A stretch of 64,000 nt of DNA, taken from the NCBI RefSeq assembly GCF_932274485.2, contig NC_065886.2, forward strand, positions 35,761,501 through 35,825,500, given 5' to 3'. Made by a program: the position numbers and the translations under genes. This DNA comes from Patella vulgata (taxonomy: Eukaryota > Mollusca > Gastropoda > Patellidae). This document shows, in pieces, positions 50,487 to 61,715 of this stretch. Under the pieces are notes generated by a model, which saw nothing but the letters and a program-made list of their open reading frames with translations, did no database searches and was not told the origin of the DNA. The first letter of the stretch is position 1; each line of letters starts with the position of its first letter.

Positions 50487-50785
50487 TGATATGAACAAGG
50501 GTTTAACGTCCTACTGTTCTGCTGCTTCTACTGGGCTAATGAAGACGGGCATACACCAGGCAGTGGGCAATGAAAGACATTTGCCCGGGCTGCGGCAATA
50601 TGGCCTACTCTATTTGTAAATTCCAATTGTCAATGGCTCTTTTAAGCGCACATCAATCTGTCCCACCCGAACGACTATACGTTGTCCCTTGGCGGGCCCT
50701 CCGTCCTACACCACTGACAAGCGGACACCACGCGGAAAATCCCGATGAACTTTCTCGGCCAACTCAGAGATCGAACAAACGGTAT
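50487..50785 (-). mobile_element. SINE family 1, copy
   Basis: Counterpart of 30706-31022, with small internal deletions. Confidence 0.75.
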
Positions 50786-51394
50786 ATACGGCATATCCTG
50801 TGTTAGATACATGATCCTATTTTGGATACATGAAGTATATAATTCACATCTAGGATAGGTATATGCAGTATATACCTCATACCCTATGTTAAATATATGC
50901 GGTATTTTTGCCATAACTAAGCCAGATGCAAGCAGTATACAATTCATATCCTAGGTTAGATATTTAAAGTATATACGTCATACCATATGATAGAAAAACA
51001 CAGTAGATAAGCCATATCCTAGGTTAGAATACAGTATGCAGTATAGAATACATAAATCTTACCCTATTATATATTATGAACATTTCATAAGATATCTTTA
51101 GCGTATAGTTTGATGTTATGAACATGATATAACATAATTATATAATAATTATATATTTATAAACATGTCATATAAGATTTTTTATGATAATATGTTATAG
51201 ACATGATAAAATATATATTTACCCTTTATTATGTTATAAACCTAAGATTTATTTGTATATATTTACCCTTCATTTAGCCGGAAAATAACAGTAGTGCGTT
51301 AAACCCCATTTCTTTTCATTTCATTACCCTTTAATATGTTATAAACACAAGATATAAAAGATATATTTATCCTATTATATGTTATGCATATAAT

Positions 51395-51645
51395 TGGGGT
51401 CTTCCCATATCGCCGACTCACCAGAATTTGGAAAGTCAATCGCGGCACTCTTTGATGGGTTAACAACGGATTAAAAGTGTTAATAATGCCTTTTAATGGA
51501 AGAGCCCATTAAATTTAAGGGTGAAATGGCGTTGTATATGTCGGATATAAACCTATTCTCCCTCGGATTGATATGGTAGAGAACGCTTGGGCTTCTCCCG
51601 CGCGTTCTCTACCATATCAACCTCGGGTAGGTTAATATCCTGTAC
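51395..51645. repeat. Copy-specific insertion with a long hairpin
   Basis: About 250 bp absent from block B copy 1 (31505-31510). Arms 51543-51586 and 51602-51640 pair over roughly 40 bp (ATGGTAGAGAACGC with GCGTTCTCTACCAT at the tip). Confidence 0.8.
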
Positions 51646-51675
51646 ATAAACATGATGTTTTAGGGATAAATGTAC

Positions 51676-51715
51676 CTGAATTTACAGTATAGAACACCAT
51701 CTTGCTTTTTTTCAT
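51676..51715 (-). pseudogene. Orphan gene-2-type signal peptide exon
   Basis: ATG and the phase 1 donor GTACAT are kept, but an in-frame 27-bp loss removes the hydrophobic core, leaving MKKSKMVLYTVNS. No V-type exon follows before the block junction, so the rest of this gene-2 copy is gone. Confidence 0.75.
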
Positions 51716-51729
51716 TTTTCGACAACTGA

Positions 51730-52629
51730 GAAATAGAAACAACAGTCCTGTATGAGCCAGATATCATATCTCATAACTTTGTTTTTTAAAAACGAAAATG
51801 GACTATTGAGTCATTGCTATAGCTGATGTTAGTATTAATTTATGTAGTGTTTTTTTTATGACCAATTAAAAAGGGTTAAAAAATTTGTACTGGTCACATG
51901 TCGGTCAAAGTATTAAGATATAAGGACGTTTTTCTTTTTAAACATGATGTTTTCCTCATCAAAGTTCCGGATCGCTGATATTAAAATACGCCCTCACTAA
52001 TAGACGTAGGTGTGTAAATGAGATGTTCACTCGGGGTCAAGGTGACTCGGATTTCGTTTAAACTCTTGTTTTACTTTCCTTCACTACAAAATGATTTGGT
52101 TAAAGTTGTTAAATACTCTACGTTCAGGCTAATGTGATGGATTTGTCAATCAAATAGTCAGCTGGGTCGAGCTCTTATCGAGTAGACATATAGAAGAAAA
52201 ACAAAACAAAGCAAATATTGTATTCCCGAATAGCTGATTCAAATACAGAAGCCGAAAGCTTATTAGAAGCAGTGTCATCATAGGGTGGAATGTCGCTCGA
52301 CTGACACCTGAACAACAACCGGTCAGATCGTCATGTAGTCGAAGACATCCAAGTACTAAACATGAAACGAAATATAGATCTGTATTTTAAACATATTGGG
52401 GCAAGTTCATATTTTGCACACTAAACATGTCTAACCAGAGAAAATAAAATTATGGACAGATAAGCTTAGCAAGTTCACGGATAAATCCAATACTGAACTA
52501 GTACGGTTTCGTTCACTCAATGAATCAGTAGGACAAAGGTTGTAACTTCTAGTATTACAGTGAAAGGCGTACACCCCTCACTAATCTAAAACAATTTTTA
52601 TGTTGTTTGAAAGATAAACCGAAACACAT
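51730..52629. other. Spacer, block B copy 2
   Basis: Counterpart of 31620-32379, with the IRF-like GAAATAGAAAC at 51730-51740, the MITE fragment at 52270-52395, and an extra 200 bp near 52010-52240 without match. Confidence 0.45.
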
Positions 52630-52990
52630 AAACTGAAATGAAATGGGGTTTAACGTACTAGTGTTCTCCTCCAACTGAGCTTATTAAGACGTGGAAACTC
52701 GAAACAGTCTGTCATACGGGCAATTTTGCCCGGGACAGTCACACTACGACCTGCTCTTATTTTATTTCTAATTTCAACAGTCAAGGGTTCTTTTACGTGC
52801 ACACCAAAGTGTGAACGATACTTCAGTTGTTCGTCCCATAAATTTTGCCCCCCCCCCCCCCAGACAGCGGTACTACGGTCTACTCAGATGTCAGGGGTTA
52901 TTTTTCGTAAGAGTCAATGTGTACACGGGACCTCGGGTTAACGTTCTATCCGAACGACTATAAACTGACCTGGAAAATCCAGAGGAACTT
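52630..52990 (-). mobile_element. SINE family 1 copies
   Basis: Counterpart of 32380-32850. Confidence 0.7.
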
Positions 52991-54289
52991 TTCGATCTTT
53001 ACTGTGTTTCCTTGATTTTCCGAGACTGCAAACACAGGTATTATTATTTTTAACAAACATACTTTTGATATTTTTTTCCGAAATTATAACGCATTGTTAT
53101 TCCGCTATCGTATATCACTCAAATATATCACGACTTGATTTGTTGTATTTAAATATAGTATGAATATTTAGTTTAGTTTCGTATTAGTCATTTAATAAAG
53201 GAATAATTTAGGAAAAGGGGCCTTTCACTGTCAAAATACATGTTAGGTTGAATAGTTGTTTGTTTTCTTTCGTTACAAGTATTTTTTTTATCCAAGGTCA
53301 TTGACTAGACCATGCAGTAAAGTGTGTCAAATGTATTTCTCATTTAAAGGAGCCCAACTTCTTACTTTTTATATTAGAAATTAAAAACACGGATTAGAAT
53401 TCAAATTTGCTCCATTTCAATCAATATTGATGTTGTTATCTAACCGTAAAAATATCAACTTTGAGTGAACGTTTCAGAAATACTACGGATGTAATGTTTT
53501 CGAGCACAGTTAGTAATGAAAAGAGGAAAGCATACCCAAGATTACAACACGGAAGTAATTAGATATGGTTGATTGACGAACGACAAAATAATAATAATAA
53601 AAAACAAATGTTGGATGGACTAACCAAGCACAAACGAATGTCGTTAAATTTGGACTGTTCGCGTCTTTCACCGAACTACTTGATTATAAGTTACAATAAC
53701 ATTTTTTAAAAGGGTGTAAATTACTTTATATACACTCATATTACATTAATATGTGATTTTACATATTAATGTAATATGAGTGTATATAAGGTTCCAAAGA
53801 ATAGAACGTTACCCCCCCCCCCCCCCCCCCCGTTGTGGAAACGTCGCAGTGAAATAAACCATAGTAATTATTATTCTATAAAAGTGTATTTGATTAAATT
53901 GCAGGTAATTAATTCATAGCCAAAATATACAAATTGTAATATTATCGTAATAATAATAAACTTCTCTTGTATCTTCATTTTTCTACATTGTTGCTTATTT
54001 TTTGTTAGGAATCCTTTTGACCAATGAGTTACTGAGCCATAGTCGTTATGTGCGGTGGATCCATGTCTAAATTGTTTGATTCCAGCACTACTGAAGGAAA
54101 CGGCGATCTAGATGGTTGTGAACCAGCAGACATTCGAATAATAGTAAAATAACAAATCTGGTGAGCTTGAGCAGTCTTTACTTGAAAACAAAACCACTAT
54201 ATGAAAATAAAAGTTTAAAAATAAGCAAAAGATGAAATTATTATATACTATGTTTCTAATGAAATAAGCATGGTATGTTGATATTTTAC
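52991..54289. other. Non-coding spacer with hairpin and C tract
   Basis: Counterpart of 32851-34139, with the hairpin near 53737-53790 and a longer poly-C at 53812-53831. Confidence 0.45.
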
Positions 54290-55139
54290 CCCAAAAAACA
54301 TTAGCGGCCATTTGTCCGGCAGTTTTGGTACGATTTGCACGAAATTTGAACTCAACCACCATTAAGGTGTAACGGTGATATATTCAAACGGTGTTTTGAA
54401 TCGGATAATAATTGTAACCTCTAGATGGACCACAAGCTAAAAACGCGATTTTTCTTACAATCAGGGGCCATAATTCAGGAAGTTACGATCTGATATGCGC
54501 AAATATCGAAAGGAACCAAGATGTTTGGGTTATAAACATGCATTTCAAGTTCAATCAAAATCGTGATTTTTCGTACAATCAGGGGTCATAATCCACGAAG
54601 TTTCGATCTTATAAATGCCGATATCGAAAGGAACCAAGATCCTTTGGAGATAACCCTATATTTCAAGTTTCGTCAAAATCGGATAATAATTGTGACCTGT
54701 AGAGTGTCCACAAACAAATTGTGGACGGACAGACGGACGGACAGGGGCGGCGACAATATACGTCCACATGAAAATGTGGGCGTATAAAAATGATAATTAT
54801 ATGAATAATAATAATAATATCAATATAAAATGCAAAACAGTAGCATCGTCGTTGTCATAGCAAGTAAATTAGTGTTAAACCTTTAAACAATTCTTAGCGA
54901 ATTGTGAAACTTTACAAATTGAGGATAACAAACACATATGCAGTTAAAAATCACAAAACTTTTAAAACCACCTTTGAAAACAAAAAACAAAATGCAAAAC
55001 ATTAGCATCGCCATTGTCATAGCCAGTAAATTAGTGTTAAACCTTTAAACAATTTTTAGCGATTTGTGAAACTTTACAAATCGAGGATAACAAACAGATA
55101 TGCAGTTAAAAATCACAAAACTTTCAAATTATAGTAGAT
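54290..55139. repeat. Modular repeat and 165-bp duplication, copy
   Basis: Counterpart of 34140-34984. Confidence 0.7.
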
Positions 55140-57035
55140 GCGAAACAATCCTACTACTCTAATAAAATACAAAACAGTAGTAATAAGGTCAAGGAAATAT
55201 TTCGTGTTTCTAATTCATTATCAAATCACAACTATGGAGCAACAATTCTGCCAAATTCTGACAATGATCAACAACTTGCCGATAAGTTTTCGTCGTACTT
55301 TCTGACCAAAATATCCACAATTCGAGACGACCTTTCATCAAAATTGGATAAAGAGGAGATAACCCCTGCAGTAACACCATTGTCTTTTCCTCCTCCACTT
55401 ACTTTCTTTAATAATGTTAGTGAATCCGAATTGTCGAAGTTAATCCTAAGCTGTTCCTCAAAATCGTGTCCATTAGATCCAATCCCTACCAAGTTTTTGA
55501 AGGATTGTCTACCATCATTAATCAGTGTCATCACCAACATTATCAACTCTTCAATTCGGGAAAATGTTTTTCCAGATATCTTTAAGGCAGCTATAATATT
55601 TACACTTATTAAGAAGAAAACATTAGACCCCGAAATTGAGAAAAATTATAGGCCCGTGTCAAACTTAAGTTTTGTATCCAAAGTCCTGGAACGTGTTATT
55701 TCTAAACAAATATCATCTCATATAAGGGATCACGATCTACTGGAATCTTTTTAGAGTGCATACAGGAAGAACCATAGCACTGAAACGGCATTACTAAGAG
55801 TTCATAATGATATTCACACATCTATGGATAATCATAACTGTGTTTTACAGATACTGTTAGACCTATCAGCCGCCTTCAGAGTGCATACAGGAAGAACCAT
55901 AGCACTGAAACGGCATTACTAAGAGTTCATAATGATATTCACACAACTATGGATAATCATAACTGTGTTTTACTGATACTGTTAGACCTATCAGCCGCCT
56001 TCGACACGGTGGATCACCATATTCTGTTAGACCGGCTTGAAACGGACTTTGGAATAAAAGACAATGCACTGCACCTCATCCAATCATACATCAGCAATAG
56101 AACACAAAGGGTTCTGGTTGGAAACAGCTCTTCTGCTGAATCCTTGCTTCAATTTGGAGTTCCGCAAGGTCAGTGCTGGGGCCTATACTGTTCAGTCTGT
56201 ATACATCCCCACTAGGCGTTCTGGTTCGCAAATTCGGACTTGAATTTCACTTATACGCTGACGACACCCAACTGTATATTTCCTTCAAGCCATCAGATCC
56301 CGACAGTTTTAAACTATTAATATTGAAAAATGTATAGATGATATAAAACTCTGGATGTCGCAGAATTTCCTTAAACTTAACGATGACAAAACTGAGTACT
56401 TGGTAATTGGTTCAAAACACAACCTCTCAAAGCTAGATGGTGATCTTTCTGTTCGTGTTGGTGAGTCATCCATCGCTAATTCTAGTGCAGCCCGAACATT
56501 GATGTAATTTTCGATTCTAACATGAATATGGAGTCCCAGATTAACAATGTGTGTAAAGTTGGCTACTTTCATTTGAGGAACATTGCCAAAATTAGGAAGT
56601 TTATAACAATTGATGCAACAAAAACACTTATACAAGCCCTAGTTATCTCTAGACTAGATAATTTTTAATTCATTGCTGTCAGGTGTTCCAAATAAATCGT
56701 AGGACAGACTACAAAAACTACAAAATTCAGCGGCTCGTCTCATCTCAGGCTGTTCTAGATATGACCATATAACTCCAATACTGTTTAATCTCCATTGGCT
56801 CCCAATAACTTATAGAATTTACCAAAGCCTTTTATTAACTGTGATACAGTCTTTTTTATCCAAATTCTTAACTTAGTTGTTTTTATATTTCCATTTTGGT
56901 TCAGTAATTTTTATATATTCTTATTTTTGCCTTTGACTATTTACATGTATTTTTTATTCTTATTTATTTTATCTTTTTTAAGTTTGTAAAGAGCATCTGG
57001 GCACTTAGGTGAAAGATGCGCTATATAAATACACC

Positions 57036-57067
<32 letters not shown>
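55140..57067 (+). mobile_element. CR1/L2-like LINE, 5'-truncated, copy
   Basis: Counterpart of 34985-36906 with the same 125-bp internal duplication (starts at 55756 and 55881), the LLDLSAAFDTVDHHILLDR and YADDTQLY blocks, and a longer AAT microsatellite at the end. More stops than copy 1. Confidence 0.9.
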
Positions 57068-57072
<5 letters not shown>

Positions 57073-57259
57073 CCACATTTAAAAAGATAGGTTGCCAAGC
57101 AACGAAAGATACGCCCACAGCAGCTAAGAGTTGTCACACATTTTTTCTATTGTCGGTAATGAAACATTTATAACACACTAAAATCTGATAAAGAGCAACA
57201 ACTCATTAACTAATTATCAGATTAATTAGTTCTGTCCCATGCTAATGTTTAGTATACGA

Positions 57260-57690
57260 AACGTTTAATATCATGGATTTAGCTGATTCCAGTTATCAAA
57301 CTTCATTGAAAATCAATATACTTGTTCGTCTCAAGACCTTAAACTCTGTGTATCAATCTAAAGTCAATCGGATGATAACCTTGGTCTCTAGAGCATTCAC
57401 AAGATTTTTCAAAGTAATCAAGGGCCATAACTCTGGCAGTAATTATCGGAAATCATTGAAAATCACTGGACTTCTTCGTCTCACAACCGTAAACACTGTG
57501 TACAAATTTAAAGTCAATCAGATATCAACTTTAGCCTCTAAAGCATCCACAAGATTTTTCAAAGTGATCAAGGGCCATAACTCATGACCTTAAACACTAT
57601 ATAAATTTAAAGTCAATTCTGGACGCCGGACGGACGGACGGACGGACGGGGGTGACAACAATATACGACCACATTTCAATGTGGGCGTAT
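57260..57690. repeat. Modular repeat, shortened copy
   Basis: Counterpart of 37100-37590 with about 67 bp of the third unit missing. Confidence 0.7.
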
Positions 57691-58176
57691 AAAAACAAAA
57701 CTGCAATCCCTGACTCAATAGTGAGAGAGGGAGACTTCGATTATTTTCCAATTGACAAAAGGCAGTTTTATAAAGCAGAAATCAAGTCAATGAATTATAA
57801 CTATTGACATAAATTACCCTTCATATGTGGGATTAATCTAAGACTATGTTAGGAAAAATAGAAATAAACGAAATACGTAATAATAATAACAGAAAGTAAG
57901 TAAAAATTAAATGAAACCTTAGAGTAACACCTATAGTTAACTAATCTAATCTTCATCACATCTTCCTCAAAAAATGGAAAAATCTGACAAATATATAAAA
58001 CAATTATTCGATTCAACCACGCTGTCTTAAAATTTTTTTTAACAACTCCTCTCCCTAAATAATATATATATACATAATATATATTAACGCAAATGGTTGT
58101 ATATACATAGTTAAAATGTCAAAATAAGCACATATTATATAAATATAATAAAATGTATGAAAATGTACAGTATATA

Positions 58177-59707
58177 TACTATTCAAAAAAAGTAGGGGAT
58201 ATTTGATTTTTAAGTGTTATTAAAGTCACCTAATGAAACTGACGAAGAAACAAATGACAAAATGAAATGAAGTTCACATTCATCGATTTATTCCAAATGA
58301 TCGTTAGACTAAGTAAGGCACAGACTGACCATTATAAGGGTAAAATGATACCCGGGGTCAAACAGCAAAGTTACCACAGCATCACAACCAAGTCACTAAC
58401 GGGTAAATCCTCCTCTGTTTGCCAAACAAGCATTGATCCGACGTGGCATACTCCTAATGAGACGTCTAAGGTCATTTTGGTCCAGATTGTCCCATTCCTG
58501 TTGCAACGCAGCAGCAAGTTCTTGGACATTGGCAGGACGTTGTTGACGTTGACGTAACCTCTGTCCAAGCATGTCCCAGACATGCTCGATGGGGGAGAGG
58601 TCGGGACTCAGTGCTGGCCAAGGTAATGTGGTGATGTTCTGTTGTTGGAGGTAACCTGTAACGATCCTGGCCCTGTGACATCTTGCGTTGTCATCCTGGA
58701 AGATGAAACGGCGGCCATGACGTCGTGCGAACGGCACAACATGGACTGCCAAGATGTTGTCCCGGTAGTACTGGCCTGTAACACGCCCTGCAACAACATG
58801 TAAAGCCGTTCTTCCAGCAACAGTGATGCCTCCCCACACCATAACAGAACCACCCCCAAATCGATCATGTCTGATGACGTTAACGTCTTGGAAGCGCTCG
58901 TTTCGACGACGCCACACCCTCCTACGTCTGTCCAAAAAATCAACAGTGAACCTTGACTCATCTGAAAACATCACATTGCTCCAGCGTCGATTATCCCAGT
59001 GTTGACGATCCCTACACCAACGGCGTCTTGCCTGAATGTGATGATCTCTCAAACAAGGGATCACGCGAGGACGTCGGGCGCGAAGGTGACCCCTATGCAG
59101 TCGATTCCGAATCGTCTGGCCACTCACTCTCACACCAGTGTCTGTTTGAAGACGAGCGCTGATCTGATTTGCTGTGATGACACGATTTCTCAAGGCCAAG
59201 GTACGGATAAATCGATCCTGGGCTTGAGTTGTCGCCCTTGGTCGACCTGAGCGTGGTCTGTCCTGTACAGATTGTGTATCACGGTATCTGGACCATAGCC
59301 TGCTTATGACAGACTGAGAAACATTCATCGTCCGCGCCACAACCGCCTGTGTTGTGCCCATCTGTAGCATGCCAAGGGCACGTAACCTTTCATTTTTGGT
59401 AAGCCGACGCATATCAAAATTTGTTTTCTGGTCACTAAAACAATTAAACTGATGTTTCCACCCTGGAATTCAATGCCACAATGACGGTAACATTCAAAGT
59501 CAGAGTCGTGCAAATCTTGGGTTGGACCCCCATGATGATCCCAAGCATCACCTGCATTCCATGCGGTAGCTATTGGTGCGTTTGGGCGTCACATGTAACT
59601 GGAAATGTTTCTTCTGTTAGGTTCTATAGTGACTTTTTTCGTAGTCATTTGCATATTTTAGTATTATGCCCCCAAAATCAAATATCCCCTACTTTTTTTG
59701 AATAGTA
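58177..59707 (-). mobile_element. Tc1-type DNA transposon, looks whole
   Basis: 1531 bp, the same ends as 1963-3493, TA at 58175-58176 and 59708-59709. It is missing from block B copy 1, so it inserted after the duplication. Confidence 0.95.
58396..59412 (-). CDS. Tc1 transposase (DD34E)
   Basis: 338 residues, uninterrupted, with the same catalytic triad FSDESRF, QDDNARCH and SPIEHVWD. It differs from the copy at 2258 at a handful of residues and ends one residue sooner (GGFTR). Helix-turn-helix N-terminus and RPRSGRPRAT hook are kept. Confidence 0.95.
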   Translation of the reverse strand: MRRLTKNERLRALGMLQMGTTQAVVARTMNVSQSVISRLWSRYRDTQSVQDRPRSGRPRATTQAQDRFIRTLALRNRVITANQISARLQTDTGVRVSGQTIRNRLHRGHLRARRPRVIPCLRDHHIQARRRWCRDRQHWDNRRWSNVMFSDESRFTVDFLDRRRRVWRRRNERFQDVNVIRHDRFGGGSVMVWGGITVAGRTALHVVAGRVTGQYYRDNILAVHVVPFARRHGRRFIFQDDNARCHRARIVTGYLQQQNITTLPWPALSPDLSPIEHVWDMLGQRLRQRQQRPANVQELAAALQQEWDNLDQNDLRRLIRSMPRRINACLANRGGFTR

Positions 59708-59854
59708 TATATATAATAGGTTTTAGTTATGCATACACAAGCATATATTTGTTAATAAACAACATTAGAGAAACAAGCCAAAGTTACGCATAAAATTGAA
59801 AATAAAATACCATTTGATCGAGATTAATACCTGTTTGACATGTTATTGTACATC

Positions 59855-60755
59855 TAGGTTGAGGTTGTCGAGCGGAATATGAGACAGTATATGTTTTTAA
59901 AATCATGAGTGTTGTAGTTTGTCTAGGGTTTCTCTTCGTTCATTTGAATGTAAAGAACATCGCAGGAGGTAGTGATCGGGATCTTCAAATATATGACTGC
60001 AGAGGCACGCGGGACTGTTAGCGACATGTCTAAGGAATTTGTCACTCTGCGGGTCAAAGCACCAGAGTCTTAGTTTACTATGGATTATGTGGATCTTCCA
60101 CTGACCGTTATAGTAAAAGGGAGCAACTTTGTAAGGAATTTGTGACTCTGCATGTCAGAGCACCAGAGTCTTAGTTTACTATGGATCATTTGGAGCTTCC
60201 GCTGACCGCTATAGTAAAAGGGAGCAACTTTTATATCTGATTTGGAGAGATGGTCGGAGAATTCTAAAGTTTTTTCCACTCTCTCATACCGGATGGGATA
60301 AATGATTTTAGTATTACATCGAATTTATTTTATTTCATCTTCGTTCCGAAGGGAATATTTATTTGTTGGTTCAAGATTTATGAGATTCTTCAGATTAGGA
60401 GGGGTTAGGTTATTGATAATTTTGAATAGTAGTTTTAATTTGTGTCGAGTTCGTCTTTCTTTGGGTGAAGATAAACATGGCTGGTGCCCTTAACTGTTCC
60501 ACAAATGGTGCGTAGTGCGTCAAGCTGAAGGTATTCGAGATTATCACATAAGTGGCCAGTGTACCCGTCCCAGATAACATCGGCATAATTAATGTGCGGC
60601 AGAACGAAGGAAGAATATAAGGTATTTAGTGATTTTCTATTTAAACGATATTTCAAGGATCGAAGGAAGTTTACTAATTCGGATACTTTACTAATTATCA
60701 ATGTGGCTGTTGCATGATGTAACTGAATAAACATCAACGAAAGCAGCAAAGTAAA
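59855..60755 (-). mobile_element. LINE 3' end, minus strand, copy
   Basis: Counterpart of 38215-39110. Confidence 0.75.
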
Positions 60756-61158
60756 TTTGCATAAAAAGGATATTTACGTAAAGATACATGTAAGATTTAG
60801 ATAAAGAACTAACGATTGTTGCTATAATAGTTCAAATTAATGAAAAATGAATATACTGAAGATTTCATTCAAATTACTTTATTCTGAGCGAAGCCATGAA
60901 TGTATAGCGTAGATCGTTCATAATCGTAGCAACGGTACTTGATAACCGAGACCTAGCCTCGATTGTCCATTTAAATTTTTAAGTCTCGCAGATGTTTAAA
61001 TCCAGTTAGTTGATTATAGGCTTGTCATGTTAATAAATGTCTAAATAATAGTTAATATAACATTTGAAGCTAACATAAGACCTGTAATAAACAGATTTAG
61101 TTTTACATATAATATAATTATGTAGGATGTCTAACGAAGAGTGTTTAGACAGACTGTC
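60756..61158. other. 3' flank of gene 4
   Basis: Counterpart of 39111-39513, with AATAAA on the minus strand at 60878-60883. Confidence 0.4.
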
Positions 61159-61715
61159 TTACTTATTATTGTCTTCATCGTGTTCGTTTAGTTTCTCATA
61201 AGAGTTTGGTCTTTGGTTCATCGTTTGTCTATCAAGTCTTGTATATGGTAATGTCATTGGTTCTGTATTGATACATTTAGGAGAGGTATGGTCAGCATTC
61301 CGTGGTTTACCATTGAAGTTTAGTTGCTGATACGGACGTAATTGTGTGATACGGGTATCTTTATTGAGCTTTTCATAGACATTTGGTACTGATGAGGGAG
61401 AGTCCATACACAGGGATGCTGTGTTGGCATCATTAAAATCATTATCATCAGAATCTTCTTCTTGACCTTCATCTTCGACCCCATTGTTTATATTTTCTTC
61501 CTGATCATAATCAGGTAGTCGGTGGACAATTATTGAAACTGGTCGTTCATAATCAGAAGATACATGTGTTGAAGAGGTAATTAAAGACTCCCTGTCAAGT
61601 ACCACTGTTCTATTAGTAGGCCTAGTCAGAGTGGTAAGATCTGTAGAAAACTGTTGCATAGCAACTTGTTCATCATGGTGTTCAAGAGGAATGGTTCTTG
61701 TCTTAGGAGCCATCT
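61159..61715 (-). CDS. Gene 4 cytoplasmic exon
   Basis: 557 bp, phase as in gene 3; all four YxxL tyrosines are kept. The methionine lying upstream in the intron is not the start, since the exon begins at an AG two bases before MAPKTRT. Confidence 0.88.
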
